Made by a program: the position numbers and the translations under genes
The notes under the pieces: generated by a model
The model's database searches: none
Told to the model about the DNA's origin: nothing
The model's input: the letters and a program-made list of their open reading frames with translations, nothing else
DNA from: Tamlana carrageenivorans
GTDB taxonomy: Bacteria; Bacteroidota; Bacteroidia; Flavobacteriales; Flavobacteriaceae
NCBI RefSeq assembly: GCF_002893765.1
Contig: NZ_CP025938.1
Coordinates: 2,108,001 to 2,172,000 of the forward strand
DNA length: 64,000 nt
Direction: 5' to 3'
Shown: one piece after another, positions 34,867-42,309 of the stretch
How the letters are laid out: every line of letters begins with the position of its first letter
Position numbering within the stretch: position 1 is the first letter of the stretch

Positions 34867-35639
34867 TTTATAAAAAAGGAGATAAAGGTTCAGAAAAAGG
34901 AAAAATACTTCAAGAGATAAATATTCGATTGGCAGGTTTTGGTGGAAATGTGCCCGACGAAGACTTTACAGAACGCACAGAGAAAACAGTAATTCAATTT
35001 CAAAAAGATTATATGAAAATTGCGCCGACTGGGATTGTTGATAATGAAACTATAATAGCTATTGATGAGTTTTCGGAAAAATGGTTAGAAAATATAATTA
35101 CTTATAAATGTCTATGTCACACACCTAGTTCAAAAGTTTCATTGAATAATAGATGTACTGGTTATGGTAAGGGCGGTAAAAATGAACACCCTGGTATGCA
35201 TAGAAGTCTATTATGGAGCATAAGCGCCTTAAAATTTTATTTGTCTGAACAAAAAAAATATGCATATTCGAACACTTCTGCAGGTTATAGATGTTGGGCA
35301 CATAATAACTCGATCCCAAGAAAATCAACAAATCATATGGGGAAAGCAGTAGATATACAATATTATGAGAACGGCAATAAAATAAGGTCGAAAAAGCTAT
35401 CTAATCTTGTGCCATTAAAAGAGATACGAGATAAATTTTATATAAATCACTTAAATTCAGTAGAAGGGTGGGCAGGGAGAAAGAATAATTTTAGACTAGA
35501 GCCCATTGGATTAGGGAAAGATCAATCCTATAGTTGGATCCATATGGATGTTACAAAATACGAACAGAAATATTTGACTGATAAATTTTTCGTTAAGAAA
35601 CAAAGTTTAATTAAAGGAAAACCATTAAATGAATTATAA
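34809..35639 (+). CDS. Orphan toxin tip: peptidoglycan-binding plus M15-like peptidase
   Basis: 276 residues if started at the GTG at 34809. The frame is open from about 34620, which makes it a fragment of a larger effector without the delivery part. It begins with the junction block VYHFHPIAFVEQM shared with the 963-residue effector. Residues 25-92 resemble a PG_binding_1 domain (ILQEINIRLAGFGGNVPDED). Residues 157-250 resemble an M15 D,D-/L,D-peptidase: SAGYRCWAHNN, STNHMGKAVDI with H176 and D182, and SWIHMDV with H245 as zinc ligands. It would cut peptidoglycan. It may be silent until recombined onto the effector. A lipoprotein gene overlaps its end by 11 nt. Confidence 0.8.
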   Translation: MYHFHPIAFVEQMKMMVGKVYKKGDKGSEKGKILQEINIRLAGFGGNVPDEDFTERTEKTVIQFQKDYMKIAPTGIVDNETIIAIDEFSEKWLENIITYKCLCHTPSSKVSLNNRCTGYGKGGKNEHPGMHRSLLWSISALKFYLSEQKKYAYSNTSAGYRCWAHNNSIPRKSTNHMGKAVDIQYYENGNKIRSKKLSNLVPLKEIRDKFYINHLNSVEGWAGRKNNFRLEPIGLGKDQSYSWIHMDVTKYEQKYLTDKFFVKKQSLIKGKPLNEL

Positions 35640-36231
35640 AAATAAATTATTTTATCTATTAATCTGTTTAACAACAGTATTATCGTGTAAACAATCTGTT
35701 AACGTAAATGAGTCTAAAATAGTTGAGTCTCCAGAAGTAATTGAAAAAGAAGAACCATTTGTTGTTCCTAAAAAAGATAAATCTCTTGAAAAGTGGGTAA
35801 AGCTCAGTAGTGGAACGAGGTTTGAAATTCATGAATTACCATTTTTGTTTGATTTATATTATGAGAACAATACGCCCGAAACAACATATACTTATTACAG
35901 AATTACTGATAAATTAGAAGATTTTCTGAAAAAAAGCGATTATGAAGGAGAATCATATGAGTGTTTCGTTCTGCCTTCTGTCTATAAATTTAATGTGTTT
36001 TTGGTAAACGTAGCGAGAGGTGATTCAAATTACTATCTTCTTATTTCAGCAAATTCCTATGAAATAAACGATATGCAAGAAATTGGTCATATTGGAGATG
36101 AAAATGATATAACTACATTTGATATAAATAAGGATTATATCATAAAGGTGTATAACGGATTCAGGGATGAAAAAGTTTTTTTGAAAGAATTAAATGTATC
36201 AACAAATGGAGAATTTGTTATAGCCAAATAA
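35629..36231 (+). CDS. Lipoprotein, candidate immunity protein for the M15-like toxin tip
   Basis: 200 residues, no recognised family. The signal MNYKNKLFYLLICLTTVLSC ends in a lipobox cysteine at residue 20, so the protein is exported. The rest is rich in Tyr, Glu and Asp, with beta-type patterning (TTYTYYRITDKLEDFL). It overlaps the orphan toxin by 11 nt. Periplasmic location fits protection against a cell-wall hydrolase; the role is inferred from context. A terminator follows directly. Confidence 0.65.
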   Translation: MNYKNKLFYLLICLTTVLSCKQSVNVNESKIVESPEVIEKEEPFVVPKKDKSLEKWVKLSSGTRFEIHELPFLFDLYYENNTPETTYTYYRITDKLEDFLKKSDYEGESYECFVLPSVYKFNVFLVNVARGDSNYYLLISANSYEINDMQEIGHIGDENDITTFDINKDYIIKVYNGFRDEKVFLKELNVSTNGEFVIAK

Positions 36232-36259
36232 AAAGCCCCACAATAACTGCAGGGCTTTT
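36231..36259. terminator. Bidirectional terminator between the effector island and metK
   Basis: AAAAGCCC (36231-36238) pairs with GGGCTTTT (36252-36259). It ends both the immunity gene (+) and metK (-). Confidence 0.82.
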
Positions 36260-36288
36260 AAATATTTCAATCTAAAAACTACTCGAAT

Positions 36289-37542
36289 TTACAATCCGAA
36301 AGCAGCTTTTACTTGGTCCACATAGTCTAGTTTTTCCCAAGTGAATAATTCTACGTCTAGGGTTACACTATCACCTTGTGGCTGTGTAAAAGTTTTAGTT
36401 ACCGTTTCATTTTTACGTCCCATGTGACCGTAAGCAGCGGTTTCACTGTAAATAGGCGCACGTAATTTTAAGCGTTCTTCAATAGCAAACGGGCGCATGT
36501 CAAAAATCTGACTTACTTTTTCTGCGATTTCGCCATCGGTCATGTTAAACGGACAAGTACCATAAGTGTCAATAAAAATACCCATAGGTTCTACAACACC
36601 AATGGCATAACTTACTTGCACTAAAACTTCATCGGCAACACCTGCAGCAACTAAGTTTTTGGCAATATGTCTGGTGGCATAAGCGGCACTTCTATCAACT
36701 TTACTTGGGTCTTTTCCAGAGAAAGCACCACCACCATGAGCGCCTTTTCCGCCGTAAGTATCCACAATAATTTTACGACCTGTTAATCCGGTATCACCGT
36801 GAGGACCACCAATTACAAATTTTCCAGTAGGGTTAATGTGGTATTTAATATCGTCATTAAATAACTTTTGGATCGCTTCTGGAAGTTTAGAAATCACACG
36901 TGGGATTAATATCTCCACGATATCTTTTCTAATTTTTGCTAACATCGTTTCGTCATCAGCAAAATCATCATGCTGGGTAGACACCACTATGGCTTCAATA
37001 CGTTGTGGGATGTTATCATCATCATACTCAATGGTTACCTGACTTTTAGAATCTGGTCTTAAGTAAGTAATCTCGTTATTCTCACGTCTTAAATCAGCTA
37101 ATTCTCTTAAAATTAAATGCGATAAATCTAAAGCTAACGGCATGAAGTTCTCCGTTTCATTAGTCGCATAGCCAAACATCATTCCCTGGTCACCAGCACC
37201 TTGTTCTTCTTTACTACCACGATCTACACCTTGGTTGATATCTTCCGATTGTTCGTGAATAGCTGATAATACACCACATGAATTTCCGTCGAACATATAT
37301 TCACCTTTAGTATATCCAATTTTATTAATCGTATCACGAGCAATTTTTTGAACATCTAAATAAGTGGTCGATTTAACCTCTCCGGCAAGTACTACTTGTC
37401 CTGTTGTCACTAAGGTTTCGCATGCTACTTTTGAATCGGTATCAAAAGCTAAAAAATTATCTATTAAAGCGTCACTAATTTGATCTGCTACTTTGTCTGG
37501 ATGCCCTTCAGAAACACTTTCCGAAGTGAATAAATAAGCCAT
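36289..37542 (-). CDS. metK: S-adenosylmethionine synthetase
   Basis: 417 residues. FTSESVSEGHPDKVADQISDA at the N-terminus, GAGDQGMMFGYATNE for ATP, GGPHGDTGLTGRKIIVDTYGG, and the P-loop-like GGGAFSGKDPSKVDRSAAY are all present. It makes S-adenosylmethionine from methionine and ATP in the cytosol, and so supplies TrmB and other methyltransferases. The 161-nt leader contains a SAM-II-like riboswitch, which suggests feedback control by the product. Confidence 0.97.
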   Translation of the reverse strand: MAYLFTSESVSEGHPDKVADQISDALIDNFLAFDTDSKVACETLVTTGQVVLAGEVKSTTYLDVQKIARDTINKIGYTKGEYMFDGNSCGVLSAIHEQSEDINQGVDRGSKEEQGAGDQGMMFGYATNETENFMPLALDLSHLILRELADLRRENNEITYLRPDSKSQVTIEYDDDNIPQRIEAIVVSTQHDDFADDETMLAKIRKDIVEILIPRVISKLPEAIQKLFNDDIKYHINPTGKFVIGGPHGDTGLTGRKIIVDTYGGKGAHGGGAFSGKDPSKVDRSAAYATRHIAKNLVAAGVADEVLVQVSYAIGVVEPMGIFIDTYGTCPFNMTDGEIAEKVSQIFDMRPFAIEERLKLRAPIYSETAAYGHMGRKNETVTKTFTQPQGDSVTLDVELFTWEKLDYVDQVKAAFGL

Positions 37543-37591
37543 AATAATTTAAATTATAGTAAGATTTGACGATAACGTCGAAGGAAGTTTA

Positions 37592-37690
37592 CACTGCCTT
37601 TAGCATTTTTTCTTGGGTTAAGGTGTTTCATGTATTTTATGAAATTCCGTTTAACACAAAGAGGTTGCAATCAGTCAAATCTTTCCTCTG
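37592..37690 (-). ncRNA. SAM-II-type riboswitch in the metK leader
   Basis: Read on the minus strand. P1 is AGAGG...CCTCT enclosing the loop AAAGATTTGACTGATTGCAA, very close to the SAM-II loop pattern GATTTAACCGTATTGCAA. Next come GTGTTAAA, an extra hairpin TTTCAT...ATGAAA, and the conserved 3' block GCTAAAGGCAG. ACTG in the loop is exactly complementary to CAGT at the 3' end, as required for the pseudoknot; this differs in sequence from the canonical pairing but keeps complementarity. The fit to metK is biologically direct. Confidence 0.78.
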
Positions 37691-37703
37691 TTGTTTTGTG
37701 CCG

Positions 37704-37711
37704 CAAAAGTA
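37704..37711 (-). promoter_or_regulatory. Putative -7 box TACTTTTG for metK
   Basis: Minus-strand TACTTTTG fits TAnnTTTG and lies just before the P1 stem of the riboswitch, so transcription would start at about the first aptamer base. Confidence 0.62.
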
Positions 37712-37803
37712 AAAAAATAAAAGAAAATGAACAGGGCTTTTTTATTTTTTAAACAAAATATGTTGGTGGTTATATATTAATTTCGAATATTTGTTTCATC
37801 AAG

Positions 37804-37866
37804 ATGAGAAAACAAATTATACAAGTCATTTCTATTATAGTTATTGTGATTATTTCACAAGGCTAG
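37804..37866 (+). CDS. ilv operon leader peptide (Ile/Val attenuator peptide)
   Basis: 20 residues, MRKQIIQVISIIVIVIISQG, then TAG. Eight Ile and three Val codons make up more than half of the peptide, and the operon downstream makes isoleucine and valine. AAGGC (37859-37863) and GGGAA (37866-37870), at and after the stop, are complementary to the 5' arm and loop of the terminator at 37896-37927. A ribosome stalled at the Ile/Val codons would leave them free to form an antiterminator, while one that reaches the stop would cover them. This is the logic of ilvL-type attenuation. Confidence 0.85.
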   Translation: MRKQIIQVISIIVIVIISQG

Positions 37867-37895
37867 GGAATGCGATAATTTAAAACCTATAAATT

Positions 37896-37927
37896 AAAAA
37901 GCCTTCCCAAAATGGAAGGCTTTTTTT
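37896..37927 (+). terminator. ilv attenuator terminator
   Basis: The stem GCCTTCC (37901-37907) / GGAAGGC (37914-37920) is extended by A-run/T-run pairs and followed by seven T. It lies 30 nt after the leader-peptide stop and about 240 nt before ilvD. The 243 bp between it and ilvD are AT-rich with nothing else recognised. Confidence 0.85.
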
Positions 37928-38170
37928 ATGCACTTTTTTTCATTTTTGAACATCATAAAAATATTAATTTAAAACCTTGTTAATCAGTGGTTTAGTTTAT
38001 TTTTTATGTTTGTGAATTTAACTAGAAAAAATCAAGGTTAAGTGAATTGAGGACTTAATAAATTACTTTCGGATCTTAATTTGGATTTTAAAGAGTTTTT
38101 ATTAAAAAGTCTTAAAAACTTAGAATAGTGACATAAATTAAGAAAAAGCATAAAATTATTTGCAATAAAT

Positions 38171-39853
38171 ATGAAAGAACTTAATAAACATAGTAGAAGA
38201 CTAACGCAAGATCAATCGCAGCCAGCATCTCAAGCCATGTTGTATGCTGTAGGATTAACTGATGAGGATATGAGCAAAGCTCAAGTTGGAATTGCTAGTA
38301 CAGGCTATGATGGAAACCCGTGTAACATGCACTTAAACGGATTGAAAGATGAGGTTAAAGTAGAGTGTAATATAGCTGGTCTAGTAGGTTTAGGGTTTAA
38401 TACTATTGGTGTTAGTGATGGTATTTCTATGGGAACCTCAGGGATGAATTACTCTTTGGCTTCTCGTGATATTATTGCCGATTCTATTGAAACTGTAATG
38501 AATGCACAAAGTTATGATGCGTTAATTTCTGTAGTAGGCTGTGATAAAAACATGCCAGGTGCTGTTATCGCCATGCTACGTTTAAACCGTCCGTCTATTA
38601 TGATGTATGGTGGAACGATTGCTTCAGGGAAATATAAAGGGCGTAAACTAAATATTGTTTCTGCTTTTGAAGCTCTAGGACAAAAAGTAGCCGGAGAAAT
38701 TGACGAAGAAGAATATAGAGAAATTATAAAAAGTGCCATTCCAGGTGCTGGAGCTTGCGGTGGTATGTACACAGCAAACACCATGGCTTCGGCGATTGAG
38801 TGTATGGGGTTTGCACTGCCTTATAACTCTTCAATTCCTGCTGAAAATCCGAATAAATTATCGGAAAGTGAAAGAACAGCACGCGCGATTAAAAATCTTT
38901 TAGAATTAGACCTAAAACCTTTAGATATCATTTCTAAAAAATCTATCGAGAATGCGATTGCTTTGGTAAACGCCCTTGGAGGATCTACTAATGCGGTACT
39001 TCACTTTTTAGCGATTGCTCATGCAGCAGATATCGATTTTACACTGGAAGATTTTCAACGTGTAAGTGATAGAACGCCATTAATTGCCGATTTAAAACCT
39101 AGTGGTAAATATTTAATGGAAGATGTTCATGGTATTGGTGGTACGCCAGCAGTTATGAAATACCTTTTAGATAACGGGTATTTATACGGCGACTGTATGA
39201 CCGTAACAGGAAAAACGCTAGCTGAAAACTTAAAAGATGTAGAGCCATTAACTTTTGAAGATGATCAAGATGTGATTTTCCCTAAAGACAAGGCTTTAAA
39301 ATCTTCAGGAAACTTACAAATCCTTTACGGAAACTTAGCTGAAGAAGGTGCGGTTGCAAAAATTTCTGGAAATGAAGGCTTGTTATTCGAAGGTAAAGCA
39401 GTGGTTTACGATGGTGAGCAAGCGGCAAATACAGGTATTTCAAACGGTGAAGTTGCTAAAGGTGATGTGGTTGTTATCCGTTATGTCGGACCTAAAGGTG
39501 GTCCAGGAATGCCAGAAATGCTGAAGCCAACCTCATTAATTATGGGTGCTGGTTTAGGGAAATCGGTGGCTTTAATTACCGACGGTCGTTTTTCTGGTGG
39601 AACACACGGTTTTGTAGTTGGGCATATTACGCCTGAAGCGCAAACTGGTGGGGCTATCGGACTTATTAAAACTGGAGATACTATTAGAATTAGTGCTGAA
39701 GATAACTCTATTAATGTGTTAATTTCTGAAGAAGAATTAGCACAGCGAAAAGCAGCATGGGTACAGCCAGAATTAAAACATAAAAAAGGTATTTTATATA
39801 AATATGCAAAATCGGTAGCATCGGCTTCAAAAGGTTGTGTTACAGATGCATAA
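38171..39853 (+). CDS. ilvD: Dihydroxy-acid dehydratase
   Basis: 560 residues. Three cluster cysteines are seen: C51 in GNPCNMHL, C124 in VVGCDKNMPGA and C196 in GAGACGGMYTANTM, the set typical of [2Fe-2S] IlvD. GGRFSGGTHGFVVGHITPEA is the conserved C-terminal block. It dehydrates dihydroxy-isovalerate and dihydroxy-methylvalerate, the common third step of Val and Ile synthesis. It is the first gene of the ilvD-B-N-C-A operon behind the attenuator. Confidence 0.97.
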   Translation: MKELNKHSRRLTQDQSQPASQAMLYAVGLTDEDMSKAQVGIASTGYDGNPCNMHLNGLKDEVKVECNIAGLVGLGFNTIGVSDGISMGTSGMNYSLASRDIIADSIETVMNAQSYDALISVVGCDKNMPGAVIAMLRLNRPSIMMYGGTIASGKYKGRKLNIVSAFEALGQKVAGEIDEEEYREIIKSAIPGAGACGGMYTANTMASAIECMGFALPYNSSIPAENPNKLSESERTARAIKNLLELDLKPLDIISKKSIENAIALVNALGGSTNAVLHFLAIAHAADIDFTLEDFQRVSDRTPLIADLKPSGKYLMEDVHGIGGTPAVMKYLLDNGYLYGDCMTVTGKTLAENLKDVEPLTFEDDQDVIFPKDKALKSSGNLQILYGNLAEEGAVAKISGNEGLLFEGKAVVYDGEQAANTGISNGEVAKGDVVVIRYVGPKGGPGMPEMLKPTSLIMGAGLGKSVALITDGRFSGGTHGFVVGHITPEAQTGGAIGLIKTGDTIRISAEDNSINVLISEEELAQRKAAWVQPELKHKKGILYKYAKSVASASKGCVTDA

Positions 39854-39868
39854 GTAATGGATTTTTTC

Positions 39869-39888
39869 ATTTCCGTGAAGTCGGAAAT
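39869..39888. repeat. Hairpin ATTTCCG...CGGAAAT between ilvD and ilvB
   Basis: A 7-bp stem with a 6-nt loop, with flanks (TTTTTTC before, CTCAATAA after) like those of the etfB-etfA hairpin at 24252-24271. It is the second member of a dispersed hairpin family. Confidence 0.65.
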
Positions 39889-39922
39889 CTCAATAAATGG
39901 GAACTCTCAATAAATGGGAACT
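39889..39922 (+). repeat. Tandem 17-bp duplication at the ilvB start
   Basis: CTCAATAAATGGGAACT occurs twice in a row (39889-39905, 39906-39922). Each unit carries an ATG; the second one is the 39914 start of ilvB. Confidence 0.92.
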
Positions 39923-41653
39923 ATGGAAACACAAACATTAAATAAAAAAGAAGTGGCAGAAAAAACACAGCGTATTACAGGTTGCGAAGCAGTTGTAAGG
40001 TCTTTAATAGCCGAAGGTGTTGATATTCTTTACGGATATCCTGGAGGTGCTATTATGCCCGTTTACGACGAATTGTATAAATTTCAAGATCAAATTCATC
40101 ACGTCTTAACGCGTCATGAACAAGGTGCAGCGCATGCTGCTCAAGGTTTTGCAAGAATTTCTGGCCGCGTTGGTGTCGCACTAGCGACCTCTGGTCCTGG
40201 AGCCACCAATTTAATTACTGGAATTGCCGATGCACAAATCGATTCGACCCCTGTGGTATGTATTACTGGTCAGGTAGCGTCGCATTTGCTTGGTAGTGAT
40301 GCTTTTCAAGAAACCGATATCGTTGGGATTTCTACGCCAGTTACAAAATGGAACTGTCAGGTTACAAAAGCAGAAGACATTCCTGCAGCTATCGCTAAAG
40401 CCTTTTATATCGCTAAAAGCGGAAGACCAGGGCCTGTTTTAGTCGATATTACCAAAGACGCGCAGTTTGGAGAATTAGACTTTAAATATGAAAAATGCAA
40501 AGGGGTAAGAAGTTATTTACCTGTTCCAAAAACCAGTCAGGATGCTGTTAACGCTGCCGCGGAATTAATTAATGCTGCGAAAAAACCCATGATTGTTTGG
40601 GGACAAGGCGTGATTTTAGGTGAAGCTGAAGCGGAGCTTAAAGCGGTTGTTGAAAAAGCTGGAATTCCATCGGCTTGGACTATTTTAGGGGCTTCGGCTC
40701 TAGAATCGTCACACCCATTAAACGTTGGTATGGTTGGTATGCACGGTAACTACGGGCCCAATAAATTAACCAATGAGTGTGATGTACTTATCGCTATTGG
40801 AATGCGTTTCGACGATCGTGTTACAGGCGATTTAAACACCTATGCAAAACAAGCTAAAGTGATTCATTTTGATATTGATCCAGCAGAGATTAATAAAAAT
40901 GTACAATCTGATGTAGCTGTTCTAGGGAATTCTAAAGAGAGTTTAGCCATGTTGTTTGATGCTTTAAATGAAAATTCTCATGAGGCTTGGTTACAGGAAT
41001 TTAGAGACTTATATCAAGTGGAGTTTGATAGTGTTATTAATAAAGACCTAAACCCTACCAAACAAGGCTTAACCATGGGGGAGGTTATTAAGCAAATTAA
41101 TATACAGACTGAAGGTCATGCTGCTATTGTAACCGATGTGGGACAGCATCAAATGATTGCTTGTCGTTATGCCGATTTTAAGATGTCTAAAAGTAACATC
41201 ACTTCGGGCGGATTAGGAACTATGGGCTTTGCGCTTCCGGCAGCTATTGGTGCTAAAATGGCAGCTCCAGATCGAGAGGTTGTAGCTGTTATTGGTGATG
41301 GTGGTTTCCAAATGAATATCCAAGAATTAGGGACTATTTTTCAGCAAAAAGTACCTGTGAAAATCGTGGTTTTAAACAATGAATTTTTAGGTATGGTTCG
41401 CCAATGGCAACAGTTGTTTTTCGATAAACGTTATGCGTCTACCGAAATGACTAATCCAGACTTTGTAACGATTGCTAAAGGCTATCAAATAGAAGGAAAA
41501 CGCGTTTCAAACCGTAAGGATATGGAAGCCGCTGTTAAGGAGATGATTGCTTCAGAAAACTCATATTTCTTAGAAGTTTGTGTGGAAAAGGAAGATAATG
41601 TGTTTCCTATGATTCCTTCGGGAGCATCGGTTTCAGATGTACGATTAAGTTAA
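39914..41653 (+). CDS. ilvB: Acetolactate synthase, large catalytic subunit
   Basis: 579 residues from the ATG at 39914; an ATG at 39923 (METQTLNKK) is equally possible, because the first one belongs to a 17-bp tandem duplication. The thiamine-diphosphate glutamate is in TRHEQGAAHAAQGFAR, and the cofactor motif is GDGGFQMNIQELGTIFQ...VVLNN. FAD-binding GMHGNYGPNKLTNECDVLIAIG and RFDDRVTG are present. It condenses pyruvate with pyruvate or 2-ketobutyrate, the first committed step of Val and Ile synthesis. Its regulatory subunit is encoded next. Confidence 0.97.
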   Translation: MGTMETQTLNKKEVAEKTQRITGCEAVVRSLIAEGVDILYGYPGGAIMPVYDELYKFQDQIHHVLTRHEQGAAHAAQGFARISGRVGVALATSGPGATNLITGIADAQIDSTPVVCITGQVASHLLGSDAFQETDIVGISTPVTKWNCQVTKAEDIPAAIAKAFYIAKSGRPGPVLVDITKDAQFGELDFKYEKCKGVRSYLPVPKTSQDAVNAAAELINAAKKPMIVWGQGVILGEAEAELKAVVEKAGIPSAWTILGASALESSHPLNVGMVGMHGNYGPNKLTNECDVLIAIGMRFDDRVTGDLNTYAKQAKVIHFDIDPAEINKNVQSDVAVLGNSKESLAMLFDALNENSHEAWLQEFRDLYQVEFDSVINKDLNPTKQGLTMGEVIKQINIQTEGHAAIVTDVGQHQMIACRYADFKMSKSNITSGGLGTMGFALPAAIGAKMAAPDREVVAVIGDGGFQMNIQELGTIFQQKVPVKIVVLNNEFLGMVRQWQQLFFDKRYASTEMTNPDFVTIAKGYQIEGKRVSNRKDMEAAVKEMIASENSYFLEVCVEKEDNVFPMIPSGASVSDVRLS

Positions 41654-41702
41654 TAAAAAAGCATGTAAATCAGAAGAAAAAGATGAAACTGGCCAGTGTG
41701 TT

Positions 41703-41714
41703 CTTCCGCGGAAG
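41703..41714. repeat. Palindrome CTTCCGCGGAAG between ilvB and ilvN
   Basis: Part of an 18-nt string, TCTTCCGCGGAAGCGCTA, that is repeated exactly inside etfA (23727-23744). The 12-nt core recurs inside argE (56918-56929). It lies in the 105-bp ilvB-ilvN spacer. Confidence 0.7.
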
Positions 41715-41758
41715 CGCTATAAAAAGCATCATCTTTTTTTAATATCCAACTAAAAAAC

Positions 41759-42292
41759 ATGAGTGAAGACATAAAAACATTTACGATTTCTGTGTATACC
41801 GAAAATAATATCGGATTGCTAAATCGTATCTCAGCTATTTTTCAGCGCCGACATATTAATATTGAAAGTTTAACCACTTCGCAATCAGAAATAGACGGTG
41901 TGAATCGTTTTGTGATTGTGGTTAATGTGACCAAGACCAATGCTGAAAAAATAGTGAAGCAAATTGAAAAGCAAGTGGAAACCATAAAGGCGTATTATCA
42001 TACCGATGAGGAAACGATTTTTACCGAGTCTTGTATGTTTAAAATTAAGTCGGAATTGCTTTTCGAAGAGCCTCAAATCCAAAACATCATTAAAGAAAGT
42101 AACACGCGTATTGTAACGGTAAATAAAGAGTTTTTTGTACTTGAAAAATCGGGTAGAAGAAATGAAATAGAATCTTTACGTCGCGATTTAAATGTTTTTG
42201 GTATCATGCAATTTGTACGTTCTGGACGTATTGCAGTAACTAAAGATGAAATGAAAATAACTGAATTGCTTTCAGCATTCAATAATCAATAA
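41759..42292 (+). CDS. ilvN: Acetolactate synthase, small regulatory subunit
   Basis: 177 residues. An N-terminal ACT domain (TISVYTENNIGLLNRISAIF, then HINIESLTTSQSE) is expected to bind valine. The C-terminal domain with MQFVRSGRIAVTK contacts the catalytic subunit. It gives feedback inhibition to the acetolactate synthase encoded upstream. Spacing to ilvC is 17 bp. Confidence 0.94.
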   Translation: MSEDIKTFTISVYTENNIGLLNRISAIFQRRHINIESLTTSQSEIDGVNRFVIVVNVTKTNAEKIVKQIEKQVETIKAYYHTDEETIFTESCMFKIKSELLFEEPQIQNIIKESNTRIVTVNKEFFVLEKSGRRNEIESLRRDLNVFGIMQFVRSGRIAVTKDEMKITELLSAFNNQ

Positions 42293-42309
42293 TAACAAGT
42301 AAATTAAAA

